Under the pieces are notes generated by a model that did no database searches, was not told the DNA's origin, and saw only the letters and a program-made list of their open reading frames with translations. A stretch of 64,000 nucleotides of DNA from contig OX463842.1 of NCBI GenBank assembly GCA_949825065.1, positions 37,257,323 to 37,321,322 on the forward strand, written 5' to 3'. The number at the start of each line of letters is the position of its first letter. Within the stretch, counting starts at the first letter, position 1. This stretch comes from Odontocerum albicorne. Lineage: Eukaryota > Arthropoda > Insecta > Trichoptera > Odontoceridae. Positions 33,036-43,734 of this stretch are shown here, in pieces. The translations under genes were made by a program, and so were the position numbers.

Positions 33036-34316
33036 TAAATAATGGCCACATTAGAGTATTTCAGTCTTCATATGCACATTTTGACTACCTCCGTAGAATG
33101 ATCAATAAAACGATTGATTGATTAGTAACTAAAATTTATGAAGGGTTCAAGTCTGATTTGTTAGGAAAAATGCGCGCTAAATGGGTAGCATAGTCTCTCT
33201 ACGTGCTGTAGTATTTATAATACATGATTTGACAAAGTGTGAGATTTATGGATATACTTCACAAGTTTGAAACGCAACAGCCATAGAAATTGCTGTCTTT
33301 TGTCCACGCTCTTGAACATCTCAACATTACATCTCATAATTTGTAAATATTATGGGGGGAAAAAGGACTTTTCATTTTTTTTCTGTAATGGTTACTTAAG
33401 ATTAAGGCCTTTTTTATGTAGAAAACTCAAGGCAATGCAAGTAAATTATATCGAGCGAATAAGGAATTTCCACCAAGTAATTAATGAAAAATTTAAATAT
33501 GAAATCTTCTTTTTGGGGAGCTGACGGAGAACAGAGGAAAGCACAACGAGCAGTGCAAGAGATATAAGGTGGTATTACATGACACACTCAAGAACTCAAA
33601 TTGCAGCACGACTGGGAACAAAAAAAAGAAAATTCAGCCAAATGGCGTAGAACTGTTTTTAGTTAGTTATAAGGGACTCAGTGGAAAAAGAAGACGCAGA
33701 CAGGATGCGAGAATTGGCTTACATAACCATCTCCTATGGCACCAACGATAAGTACCATAATATCCCACTTTATAATGGGCATTCATTCATTTCATCCAAA
33801 AAAATTATATGCAGTAGTCAGTATCTGCAGAATACCCTCAGATGCATGTTTGTGTTAATCGAATTATTGTCAAGGAAATTCTTTCACAGCGAAAATGCTA
33901 CAGTGTGTTGAAAAATGAACTTGTAGAGTTTTATTACTGAACAATACTGTACATTAAAACTCCGTTTAAACGATAAGGCGTTGATTTTTCATGCCGGTTC
34001 TGGCAGATAGGAATTTAATAAGGTCCCCGATGTTGAGGGAGGATGGGGTGGGGGTAAGGGGTGCGGCCTACCCATTCCCGCACAAGAAAGACGTTATAAT
34101 TAGCAATTCGTATACACTCCAAATTATCACTGACAGGTGTATGTAACCAGGTAAAAACAATTTTAATTTTTTAAATTTCATTGTAGTGCACTTGATATTC
34201 GATTTTTTTTCTACTGCTTGTATCTATTTTCCATCCCGGGGGCTGCAAGTTTAATTTTCTTTAATACTTGATTTTTTTTCCAAAAAATCATCCACACAGT
34301 TATTATTCACTTGAGA
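33036..34316. other. Intron sequence with a doubtful LINE trace
   Basis: 33620-33660 reads NSAKWRRTVFS on the + strand, resembling the DRxxWRxxV end of a LINE ORF2. 34030-34100 is a G-rich patch. Otherwise nothing recognised. Confidence 0.3.
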
Positions 34317-34410
34317 CATCTATTAAACATTTCTGGTTAGTTGGAAGAGATTAACATATGACAATAAATCCGTTAGATTGTAAAAAACGTAAATGTGATA
34401 CAATACAATT
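34317..34410 (+). mobile_element. SINE-B tail fragment
   Basis: ttctggttagttggaagaga, ttaacatatgacaataaatc, cgttagattgta, aatgtgatacaat. The head is missing. Confidence 0.65.
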
Positions 34411-34606
34411 AATTATGTAAGAAATAAATTTGGTTCCTTAAACTTGAACGTTTTTCGTCATTGCATACTTTATTTACACGTTGAAAAAATACATATTTAT
34501 ATCGGAGCATTAATATATATTTTTTTTAAATCGACGTAAAACATCAAAAGTTACAAAAGTTGCGAAAAATATGAGACTGATATACCGTTAAAAATCATTG
34601 TTCAGA

Positions 34607-34818
34607 CAACTTTCATAGCCTTGTTCGTAATACGCCTGTCTTTCGACTAGGGGGTTACGGGTTCGGTTCCTGTTGGTACCAAGATTTTTTTTTTAAGATA
34701 TCTGTTCTGTTTTTCGCTTAAGGACATTTTAACACATTCCTGGTTGGTTCGAAGAGATTAACACATGACAATAAGCCAACAAGTTGTACTTTATATGACG
34801 AAAGTGTAATACAATCGT
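34607..34818 (+). mobile_element. SINE-B copy, near full length
   Basis: catagccttgttcgtaatac (box A decayed), acgggttcggttcctgttgg (box B), ctgttctgtttttcgcttaa, ctggttggttcgaagagatt, aacacatgacaataagccaa, gtgtaatacaat. Confidence 0.8.
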
Positions 34819-34865
34819 TGAGTATACATTTTCAACGTATTTTAGAGTGGCGGTATTAAGCCTCA

Positions 34866-35057
34866 GTTATATACAGTACAATCAGGTGGATTTATGTTTA
34901 TGTGGTAATCTTTTTGAGCTAACCAGGAAAAGTTAGAGCTTTAAGAAAAAATCAGACTGAAACCCTCATGAAAATAAAGTTGGGTACCAACGGGAATCGA
35001 ACCCACAACCCCCAAGTTAGGCGAATGCCGTCTTACCAAATAGGCCATTGAAGTCGT
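34866..35057 (-). mobile_element. SINE-B copy, near full length
   Basis: Minus strand: cttcaatggcctatttggta (box A), gggttcgattcccgttggta (box B), atgagggtttcagtctgat, then a diverged tail and gtactgtatataac. Confidence 0.8.
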
Positions 35058-35067
35058 CAATATAATT

Positions 35068-35241
35068 ACACTTTGTATACAGTAAAAGCTGGTGGGCTTA
35101 TTTCCATATGCCTCTCTTTTTCAACTAGCATGAGAGATGTTTAAACGGTCTGAAGTAAAAATCAGTCTGGAGTCGTTTTGAAAATAAATTAGCTTCTGTG
35201 GTTGAAAGACAAACGTCTTAACAACTAAACCACGGAGCTCG
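35068..35241 (-). mobile_element. SINE-B copy, B box lost
   Basis: Minus strand: gctccgtggtttagttgtta (box A), agacgtttgtctttcaacca, ctccagactgatttttactt, catatggaaataagcccacc, agcttttactgtatac. Head to head/tail with the previous copies, forming a cluster at 34.3-35.2 kb. Confidence 0.7.
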
Positions 35242-35253
35242 TTAGTTGATAAG

Positions 35254-35775
35254 TCACCTGTATTCCAACCCGGAGTAATTTCTTACATACATACCATCAC
35301 GCCGTGCCCCGTGCGAGGAGGCAGAGAGAACAGATCTCCAAACTTTTCTATCCAAGCTCACGACTTTCGCATTATCTACATTCATACATCTCGTCATGCA
35401 TAATTTTCTATTATTCATGCTTCTCATTTTACCTTCTTTCAAAATGTGATCCATTTGGTCCAGCCAAGTATTCCTCGGTATATCTCTTCCACGCACACCT
35501 TGCACTTCTGACTTGTGTATTTGCTTAGTAATGATTTCATCATTCATTCTCTCCACATGTTCTAACCATCTTCAAGTTCATTTCTTCATCTTACTTACAA
35601 TTTCCATTTTATCCATGCGTTAATTTCTGATGTCTTCATTCCCCCTTCTTTCAAACATTGTCATTACACAATTTTTTTTTAATGAACGCATCTCCATAGC
35701 ATTAATCTTATTCTTCTTCTGTCAAGTCCATGTTTCGCTTCCATACATTAAGGTGGTCATTTCTGTATTGTTAAG
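35254..35775 (-). pseudogene. LINE-R C-terminus, best-preserved copy
   Basis: A 100-codon open stretch on the minus strand (35556-35254) reads MERMNDEIITKQIHKSEVQG, then GRDIPRNTWLDQMDHILKEG, NRKLCMTRCMNVDNAKVV and KVWRSVLSASSHGARRDGMY before running into flanking SINE sequence. Upstream to 35775 is the older INAMEM-like region with frameshifts. This is the reference for calling the other LINE-R remnants here. The class is non-LTR elements whose ORF2 ends in a GRP...W...D..R..WRS pattern. Confidence 0.8.
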
Positions 35776-36230
35776 ATATGTATTTTAAATTGATGAAACA
35801 TGTAAAAAAATACTGATTCTAAAATATTTCTCACCTCTGGTGCGCAAAGTGATTCCAGTATTTTCTACGCAAGAGCGAAACTTCCTCTCGTGTAATTTTA
35901 ATAAGCCTGTTATATTCGTATATCAAACGAATCGCGCGCTTTGCAATATTACTCTTTATAAATATTTTTTTACAAACTTAGATGTTGGAGTATTTTATTA
36001 ATTAACCTCTTATGTGCGGTATTCTTTAAATTTTAATTTACGTTTGATGTTCCCTTCTTGTTACTTTATTTTTTGATAATTATACTATAAATGTTCCTTT
36101 TTTTAAAACGATATTTATTTAATCCATTTTATTAATTCAGTCATCAGCTTCTCAGTAAATTCAACGCTGACTTTCTTCCTACAATATTACTCGATGTCTC
36201 TATTGTTCCATTAAATTAAATATATGAAAA
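35776..36230. other. Unassigned intron sequence
   Basis: AT-rich. The right end (from about 36200) enters LINE-B. Confidence 0.3.
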
Positions 36231-36360
36231 CCTAGGAGTGTTAATAGATAATACTCTCTCATGGCAAGGTCTAATAAATAAGATAAGTCGAACAATCCTC
36301 TTCAGCCTTCATTACCTTCAAATGTTGCAAAGATTGCCTACTATAACCTAGGAGTGTTAA
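36231..36360 (+). pseudogene. LINE-B ORF2 segment, tandemly duplicated 116-bp unit
   Basis: 36231-36346 (starting cctaggagtgttaatagata) encodes LGVLIDNTLSWQGLINKISR, an RT thumb/connection pattern of CR1/jockey-type elements. A second copy starts at 36347, is cut at 36360 by another LINE, and resumes at 37083. Confidence 0.75.
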
Positions 36361-37082
36361 TTTATTTATTTATTTTTAATTATTTATTATTACACATGAC
36401 AAGAAATATACACAATTTGAGAACAAAATAACAGGTAATTTGATTTGGACATACAATTTTAATGGATCAGGGTTTGTTGCCTTTCATTTGTCGTATCCCC
36501 AGTAAACCAGGTTTTTGCCTGTATCTCACTGAGGATATTTAGCATGAAAAAATAAATCGATACTTCTTTCCGATTTTTGATTACACAAAAACAAAACCCC
36601 GTTGCACGCTCTCATCAACCTGACAAACAGTGACACTCAACTAAAACTGGAAACATCTTGCGAATCATCACTCCAGAAAGACCAAAAATATTCATCCCAC
36701 AATATACCGCACACAATCATAAGAATAAAAATTAAAATCAAAACAAAAAAAATACACAGAAACACAAAAACAACCAAAATTAAAACAACAAGAAGAAACC
36801 CACACTCACGACCTCACATAAATCCTTTCCACTCGTCATTCATCCTGAAAGCCCAAGTACTCAAAATCCTGTCGCAATAACAACCACGCTCCGATCGACT
36901 GTCTAAATGGTTTTCCTACCTTTACTTTTATTGAAGTCGGCACGCCATTGTATGTAATGGGAGCCAAATAAGCATATTGCCTTTGGGCGAAAGAGGTTTT
37001 AACTCTAGGGATGGTGAGCATTTCATTAGTTGCCATGCGTGTCATGTGTGTCTGCTGAGTCTGCAGACACACATGACACGTA
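36361..37082 (-). mobile_element. Second LINE inserted antisense into LINE-B, 5' truncated
   Basis: The minus strand encodes RVKTSFAQRQYAYLAPITYN, then GKPFRQSIGAWLL, the RxSFxxRxFxYxAPxxWNxLP C-terminal pattern of jockey/CR1 LINEs. A 3' UTR follows, ending cttgtcatgtgtaataataa and (taaa)n at 36361. Flanking ttaa (36357-36360, 37083-37086) could be a short target duplication. Its 5' junction carries a perfect 18-bp hairpin (37038-37080). Confidence 0.75.
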
Positions 37083-37920
37083 TTAATAGATAATACTCTC
37101 TCATGCCAAGGTCTAATAAATAAGATAAGTCAAACAATCCTCTTCAGCCTTCATTCCCTTCAAGTGTTGCAAAGATTGCCTACTAAAACCCATTTTTTTT
37201 ATATGCAACCTCTTCTGTTTTCGATTTTGGACGTCTGTTATATGGATATTACGGAGAAACAGCTGGACAAATTACGGCGTCTTGAAAATGCTTGTCTAAG
37301 ATTTATTTTTAACTTAAGAAAGTTCGATCACATCACTTCATACCAAAAGGGTTTGAACTAGTTGAACGTGGAAAATAAACGCAAAATACACATACTATCT
37401 CAATTGTATACTTTTCTTAACTGTTCTGCCTCCCCCTCCTATTTCGCCGAAAATATTCAGCATCTTTTCCATCATGGACTTGCGCTACGCTTAAACAAAG
37501 ATTGTTTATTGGCTTTCCCAGTGCATAGCTCTTCTGTTTTTACGTCGTCTTTTACTGTCCATGCAGTGAAACTCTAAAACCAGTTACAAACCAATGTTAG
37601 ACTTGCTCCATCATTGGCATATTTTAAGAAGTGACTGAAAAACTTTTAATTTCAAGTCAATAATATAACGTATTTCATTCTGATTTTTCCTTCCTCTCCA
37701 CCATCTCTTATTTTTCCTTTGATTGATGATATCTCACTTTTATTTTCACTATGTATATCGTTCATAAATTTTGTAAAGGCAAATAATCATTTGAAATTTT
37801 TAGCGACTATGTACGAGTATCTTCCTTTATTTGGTTTTATCTGGCTGGTTGAGATTAGCACCTGGCAATCAGCCCGCTAGATGGTTTTACAAGGAAGTGT
37901 TAAATAAATATATAAATTTA
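37083..37920 (+). pseudogene. LINE-B ORF2 C-terminus and 3' end
   Basis: Reads QLDKLRRLENACLRFIFNLR, KFDHITSYQKGLN, stop, NVENKRKIHILSQLYTFLN, then SSVFTSSFTVHAVKL, stop where LWN is expected. The pattern (LxxLQN..RxIxxL...H.S......L.WL) is typical of CR1/jockey-type ORF2 ends. Two in-frame stops show it is dead. The 3' UTR runs to ctggctggttgagattagca, cctggcaatcagcccgctag and gtgttaaataaatatat at about 37915, the end shared with SINE-B tails. Confidence 0.8.
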
Positions 37921-38045
37921 TAATTAACATCGTTTTAATGGAAATATGAACCGATGAAAATAAGCACAAAATAATGCAAAATAAGTCTCCATTCTGTGGA
38001 TAAAGATAACAACTTGACTAAGGAAGACATGTGACGAAGTTGTCT
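37921..38045 (+). repeat. Local repeat S, partial copy 1
   Basis: atcgttttaatggaaatatg, then aaaataatgcaaaata and catgtgacgaagttgtct. It recurs at 38545-38660 and 40435-40550. Confidence 0.6.
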
Positions 38046-38055
38046 AATTGTATTA

Positions 38056-38260
38056 TATTACACTTTCGTTGTATACAGTACAACCTGGTGGGCTTATTAC
38101 CATGTGGCAATCTATATAACCAACCAAAAAGATGTTAAAGAGGCCTTAAGTAAAAACCTGACTGGAATCCTTTTTTTTTTAATCTAGGTTCCAGCTGGAT
38201 TTGAACCTGCAACTTCCGGGTTGGGAGACAGGAGTCTTACTAATTAGGTCACGGAGGTCA
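38056..38260 (-). mobile_element. SINE-B copy, near full length
   Basis: Minus strand: cctccgtgacctaattagta (box A), gcaggttcaaatccagctgg (box B), gattccagtcaggtttttac, ggttggttatatagattgcc, acatggtaataagcccacca, ggttgtactgtatacaacg. The two S repeats flank it. Confidence 0.85.
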
Positions 38261-38274
38261 TCCCTAATTCAGTT

Positions 38275-38765
38275 AACAAATTATTAACCCTTTATTTGAT
38301 TGTAATCAAGTACCATGTTAGTGTTCATGAAAGAGTGTTTTTTTTATGTAAGAAGTCTTATATGTGATTTCCGTAACCTAGTTGCTACAACACTTGTCTT
38401 CTAACAGAGGTTATCTTTGATTCTCGATGATCTCAGCCTAATAATTTTGTATGAATACGTTATTATCTTTCTGGGAAATAACTAGAATTTTTCTTTTTTT
38501 ATTTATTTACTAATCGCAATACAACATTCACAATTTAAAATCGTTTTAATATAAAAACTTTCCGATGAGAACAAGTACATAACAATGCATAAACCCACCA
38601 TTTTGTGAATAACAGAGAATCACTTCTCCAGGCATGGCCTGTTACGAAGCGGTCTTATTCCTTAATCACAAATTTTATATATTTGTCATAAATACTTAAA
38701 TACTCAGTTGGAACTCTACATTTACATCCTTATATATACTAGTACTTACATCCTAAACGTTCACA
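38275..38765 (+). repeat. Local repeat S, copy 2, with a decayed SINE-B head
   Basis: Aligns by eye with 40195-40660: ccctttatttgat, agtaccatgttagtgttcat, ttcacaat, aattttaatataaaa-type block, aatcacaaattttatatatt, and ttacatcctaa...tcacatacatga. 38364-38435 looks like a SINE-B head (ttccgtaacctagttgctac ... tttgattctcgatg). Confidence 0.6.
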
Positions 38766-38767
38766 TA

Positions 38768-38968
38768 CATGACGATCTTCGTGGCCTGGTTGGTAAGACG
38801 CCGGTCTCCCTACCCGGAGGTTGCGGGTTCAAATCCCGCTGGAACCCGAAGTATTCCAGTCTGGTTTACACTTAAGGTTTCTTAAATATTTTTCTGGTTG
38901 GTTGGAAGAGATTGCCACACGGAAATAAACCCGCCAGGTTTTACTGTATACAACGGAAGTATATTACA
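38768..38968 (+). mobile_element. SINE-B, best copy
   Basis: cttcgtggcctggttggtaa (box A), gcgggttcaaatcccgctgg (box B), cagtctggtttacacttaag, ctggttggttggaagagatt, gccacacggaaataaacccg, ccaggttttactgtatacaa, cggaagtatattacag. The head could fold like a tRNA in the D and T arms, but it lacks a convincing acceptor stem, so it is a SINE, not a tRNA gene. Confidence 0.85.
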
Positions 38969-39110
38969 GTAACATAAAATACATAATTCTAAACGCTTCC
39001 AAATTACAACAACCACGTCAAAATCATGTCCAAACTCCTCATCTTCTTTGAATCTTGCATGCGGCCGAGACTCATCCTGAGTTGTTAGGCTAATGTTATT
39101 GATTAATCAT

Positions 39111-39375
39111 CGTCGTCGTTGCTGGGCCTTGTAGTTGAGGGTCCCTTTGCCATTCCAACGTCAATCTCGAGCTGCTCCTCCACGTTGATCATGTGATCTT
39201 CTGGGAGAAACAGGCCGATCATTAATGATCATTCAATTGGAAAGCGAAGCTGTGCCGTGAGTCTGTGTTAAGTGAGTGAGCCGTCACACACCTGCAAACT
39301 CACCAGCTAAAGCATTGTACTGGGTCTGATGGCACACCGAGGCGAGAAGATCGAAGCACACCGGCATGGGGCAAA
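39111..39375 (-). mobile_element. SINE-A body joined to an extended LINE-A 3' end
   Basis: The minus strand runs from the SINE-A body (atcggactc/atcagacccagtac, then gtgccgtgag region, cacagcttcgctttccaatt) into about 115 bp of LINE-A 3' end. This includes agaagatcacatgatcaacg and tggaggagcagctcgagatt before the usual gacgttggaatggc, aggcccagcaacgacgac. Normal SINE-A copies keep only the last 60 bp or so. The SINE head is missing. Confidence 0.8.
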
Positions 39376-40190
39376 AATGAATACATAAGTTGAAGATTGA
39401 GGAGGGAAGGTAAATTTATAGGAAAGAGAAGGAAATTAGGAAAATAGTTCCTCTTTCTTTATCCAGGCTTGAGACCGGCTCCGTCGTTCGATCAAAGACG
39501 TTCGTCTAGGTATGTAGGCGGAGATAAATAAATTTAATAATAATTAATTAATCGTACAAACTCTTTAAAGGTGACTACAAAAAGCTACAATATTATAGAA
39601 ATTGTTATAATTTTTATCATTTTTGCTTATTGATTTACAACTCAAACTATTCTGATTTTCGTCTTGAATAAGGGTTTATACAGTGCAAAAAATGTTAATG
39701 ATATATAGTCGATTGATTTGCCAAGCCTTTTAAAAGTGATCTAATTAATCTACCGCATCAGTCTAACAAGGTGGTCAATTTGATAAAACCATCTGCTGAT
39801 GAAACAATTATCATTGAATAAATAACACGAGTATAATCTGTGAAAATATTGTTTGAATTTTTTAAATTCCCTATGTATTATTTTTTTCTAAGAAAAATCT
39901 AACATAATCTCCCTCATTGATCGGAAAACTGAAAGTGACTTTGTTATTCAAGGACTGGAAAGCCACAATCCTGTTTAATATTTGCCAAGCAAAGTTAATT
40001 TAGTTTTGCTCGTCTGTTGATTTTGTCCACTCCTCCCTTCAGTCATGTTTCAGTTTCAGCGACTCTCCCTAATACTCTCACCTCGTTAATTCAGGGTTGT
40101 CGATCTTCTCAACTCTTGACATATAAAATTTATAGATTTTATATTACTTTTTCACCGTATTAACTGTCTGGTACTTTGAGACTATTTTCA
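39376..40190. other. Unassigned intron sequence
   Basis: Nothing recognised; a purine-rich patch at 39395-39445. Confidence 0.3.
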
Positions 40191-40194
40191 GCTG

Positions 40195-40660
40195 ACAAAT
40201 TATTCACTCTTTATTTGATGATAATCTGGCACCATGCAAGTGTTCATGAAAAAAAAAATCTATTTACAACCTTCGTGTATCAGTAAGAACTATTTTCTTC
40301 CAATTGAAGTTTCCGATTTTTTCTTGATAGTCTCATCCTGGTTGATTCACACGAATCCATTAATTGCTGGTTGGTTACTAGATATTGCCTATATTATTAT
40401 TTTTATGTATGTATTATTCACAATACAATATAAAATAATTTTAATGGAAAAGCAAACCGAGTACTTAAATCAATAAACTGGCCATTTTTTTAATAAAGAG
40501 AACCATTTCACTATGCAAGGACTGTGACAAAGTGGTTTCATTCCGAAATCACAAATTTTATGTATCTTACTACTAAATCACGCATCTGAAGCATTCGTAC
40601 TCTGGAATCACATCCTTACATATACTTAAATCTCAAGCTGTCACATACATAATTATTTAA
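40195..40660 (+). repeat. Local repeat S, copy 3
   Basis: Diverged copy of 38275-38765 (block order identical: tctttatttgatgataatct, caagtgttcatgaaaaa, aatcacaaattttatgtatc, aatcacatccttacatatac, tcacatacataattattt). Confidence 0.6.
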
Positions 40661-41878
40661 CGTAAGCCATCTAGGCTGTACTGTATGCAATTGAAGTTTG
40701 ATTTTAATAATTTGATTTTAACTTATTACAAATTGATTATATGAGTAGGAAATTTGTTTTACTAATCGCGTAAAATAATTATTAATTAACAGGTGATAAT
40801 GTGGTATGTTTTAAGAAAATGTTGTAGATTTTATTTGCATTGCATAAAATTTTGCCCAGTCCATATTTTCTCTAGCAATTTCCATTTATATTTTCTCTGC
40901 AATCAATCTTAATTTTTCTTAACTTATGTCCATTTTCTTATATGTCCGATTTCAATTACTATTTCTTGACTCCACGCGATTTCTCTCACGTCCAACACAA
41001 GCCTACCTCAGGGAGCAAATGGAAGTGACTTGTCTATTTTTTCATAATTTTTAATTTACAGTTATTTTGTGCATGTATCTTTCGCACGTATCCCAAAGCG
41101 TTATTAAGTTCCTTTTTTTTTTAGTTTATTTACAAGCTAAATAAAGACGATACTTTAATATCCAACCATTTTTACTTACTTTCATAACTAGATTAATGAG
41201 CAATGTATTGATTTATTTTCTTTGTGATATATGTTTTTTTATAAAGATGAATCGCTCATAGTTTTTTGTAAATTTGATTTTTTCCGAGCTAGATTATTCA
41301 AATATTAACAAAAGGAAGAGAGTTGCCCTGAGTGATATTTAAAACCTAATACGAGTATATATGGTAAGTATTGTAACATAGCAAGCTCCACACATCCCGT
41401 AAAAGCTCCAGTTTAATCTGCTGTCGCTTGCTTTTATTTACTCTGTCCAGGAGTTAACTGGAGTTTTCCCGTATCTAACTGCCAAAACTTGTATCACTTG
41501 CCAGGCGGGTGGATTAGTCCTGTTCGGACTAAGTGTTGTCCATGTTGTTTTTTTTTTCAGCAAACCAGTATCGATTTATTGATTTTACCTCTGTTCTGAT
41601 ATGTTTTACAAAACAATTTGTTTTAATTCTATATTTTGCTCGGTTATTTTTTTAACAATTTTAATTTATTCTAGCCAATGAACAATACAAGTTGTATAAA
41701 AGTATGTAAACAATAAAAAAAAACCCTCCGAGTTTAGTAAATGTGTAAAAAAAATATTATTAAAAACAAATAAGTATTATGTTCAGACTATTCACTTCTT
41801 GTGACGATAAACATTTAGTCGCTAACTGCATTCTTCAGTGGCGCAACATAATTGTTGACTTGCAATCATTCTCAGAAG
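40661..41878. other. Unassigned intron sequence
   Basis: No element recognised. 41380-41530 is richer in GC and contains agtcctgttcggact, an imperfect inverted repeat. Confidence 0.3.
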
Positions 41879-41880
41879 TA

Positions 41881-42805
41881 CGAGGGTCATCCAGAAAGTA
41901 AGGTTACAAGGGCTCCTGAGGCCGGGGGATTTTTTGTGTTTAAAAGTTAGTGCACCTGTCGTGTAGGGGGGATCCTAACGGTCAGTTTGTTTGGTCCCGC
42001 GTATTTGTCGGCCATTTTGTTCAGTCACAATAAATTCTTCTGATGGAGAGGTCGTCGTGCGCTCCCGCCAACTCTCGTCCGTGCGAGACCCGCGCGGTCT
42101 ATGTTTTTTTACTTTGCAGAACAATACCGCCGCGAATATCCATCGGAAGCTCGTGAAAGTTTATGGTAGTGATGTGATGAGCCGACAACATGTCACGAAG
42201 TGGGTTAGGTTGTTCAGAGAAGGCCGTACTGATACTCACAACGAGGCAAGGCAGTGATTTCTGACGAATTTGTGCAAAAAATTGAAGAACAAGTGCGAAA
42301 TGACCGCCGTGTGACGCTTGACGACCTTCACGAAGAATTTCCTGACATTTCTCGAAGTCTCCTTGGTAATATTGTGTCGGAAAAACTTGGTTACAAGAAA
42401 TTGTGTGCGAGATGGGTGCCCAGAATGCTCACACCGGAGCACCGTTAAAATCGCGTGACCGCCGCGCGTGAATTTTTGGATCGTTTTGCACAGGAGGGAG
42501 AAGCTTTTCTGGACTCTATCGTGACGAGCGATGAGACGTAGGTGTGTCACTACAACCCAAATATTTTTCAACGATCAGGAGGTCGAGGAAGCTGTGAAGA
42601 AATGACTGAAAGAGATGGCGGCGGAGGTCTATGACAATGGCATACAAAAGCTGGTGCCCCGACTACATAAATGTCTCCATCTCGACGACAATTACTTTGA
42701 ATAATAGTTTAATATATTTGTGAAGTATCCTGTGAATTTCAATTAAATACAAGCATTTTTCGATCCTACATAAATGTTGTAACCTTACTTTCTGGATGAC
42801 CCTTG
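41881..42805 (+). pseudogene. Mariner-like transposon, internally deleted
   Basis: Flanked by TA (41879-41880, 42806-42807). The terminal inverted repeats are 28 bp with one mismatch (41881-41908, 42778-42805). The transposase N-terminus reads NIHRKLVKVYGSDVMSRQHV and TKWVRLFREGRTD (helix-turn-helix). After a frameshift come VTLDDLHEEFPDISRS, WVPRMLTPEHR, stop, and EFLDRFAQEGEAFLDSIVTS with DET, which holds the first catalytic Asp. Next comes only the C-terminus (NGIQKLVPRLHKCLHLDDNY). The middle with the second and third catalytic Asp is missing: 925 bp against about 1.3 kb for intact mariners. Not functional. Confidence 0.93.
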
Positions 42806-43094
42806 TACATCAAAACCTGGCAATTATCTCTGAAGCACTACAATATCTTGACAGTTCGAATATGATTCGGTGTGCGTCATTTTAATACTAACGGTACCCG
42901 GGGTGTCATATTCTCTTCTAGCAGATATTTGAAATATAACAAACGAAAATGTTGAAGGTACTTTTTAAATATTAAAAAATTTTCGGTTACAACAATGGTT
43001 GAATGATTTTACGATGGTGGACAGTATATTATTATATTGACATGTAATTTTTACTGTACATATTATATCTAATGAAATGTTTGTTTTTTTTTAA

Positions 43095-43709
43095 CTCTTT
43101 CCCCGCGGGGAGCACAAACGCCTGTGATCTGACGACAATCCAAGTTTCAAATCACAAATACTTAAAAAAAATGACACAAAACCGGAATAAAAATTGAACT
43201 AAAATTTAAAATAATCTTTATCCTAGCGACATCTCTGAAAACCTTGTCAAATAATATATTAGTTTATGAGATATTGTTGAATAAACAGAGCGCCGAATTT
43301 TTTTGGTTTCTCAATATTTCCAGCATTAACGACCTGTCGCGCGGATCGAGTCCTGCGATGAGTCTCTCTTACGTAAATAAACATTAATAAGTCTCTCTTA
43401 CGTAAATAAACATTACTAGTGCTATATGCATTTGATTGGGTGAGTGTCATGAAGCATTGATTTGATCGTAGCATTCCTTTGTTTATTTTACGTAATGTTA
43501 AGTTTATCTCCTTTATTTAATGAGTCTCCTTAAGAGTAATGACTATTATTTATTATCAGAAAATTACTTAAGTGTCATGTTTACTTGGTGTTGTAATCAA
43601 ATATCAGTGGTTCTAAACAAAATATGTGTTTAAACTTAGAAATTAAAAAACGCTGAAATTGTGCCCCGCACAGGATTCGTGGTTTTTGATTTTTAACGCG
43701 GTGAACAGG
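43095..43709. mobile_element. TTAA-flanked non-autonomous element (piggyBac-like), about 615 bp
   Basis: TTAA lies at 43091-43094 and 43710-43713. The ends ctctttccccgcg and (inverted) cctgttcaccgcg match at 9 of 13 positions. No transposase is visible. Inside, a 28-bp unit (agtctctcttacgtaaataa) is repeated twice near 43362-43416. The ends are diverged enough that this is a candidate only. Confidence 0.4.
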
Positions 43710-43734
43710 TTAAAGAATAGATATGACCGAAATC

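Noticed and set aside
36602..36880. Lysine-rich 92-codon + protein
   Set aside because: It is the antisense reading of the inserted LINE, whose minus strand has the expected C-terminal motif.
38768..38845. tRNA gene
   Set aside because: A and B boxes are good, but the same head recurs in many copies followed by one common body and LINE-like tail, and no proper acceptor stem is seen; it is a SINE promoter.
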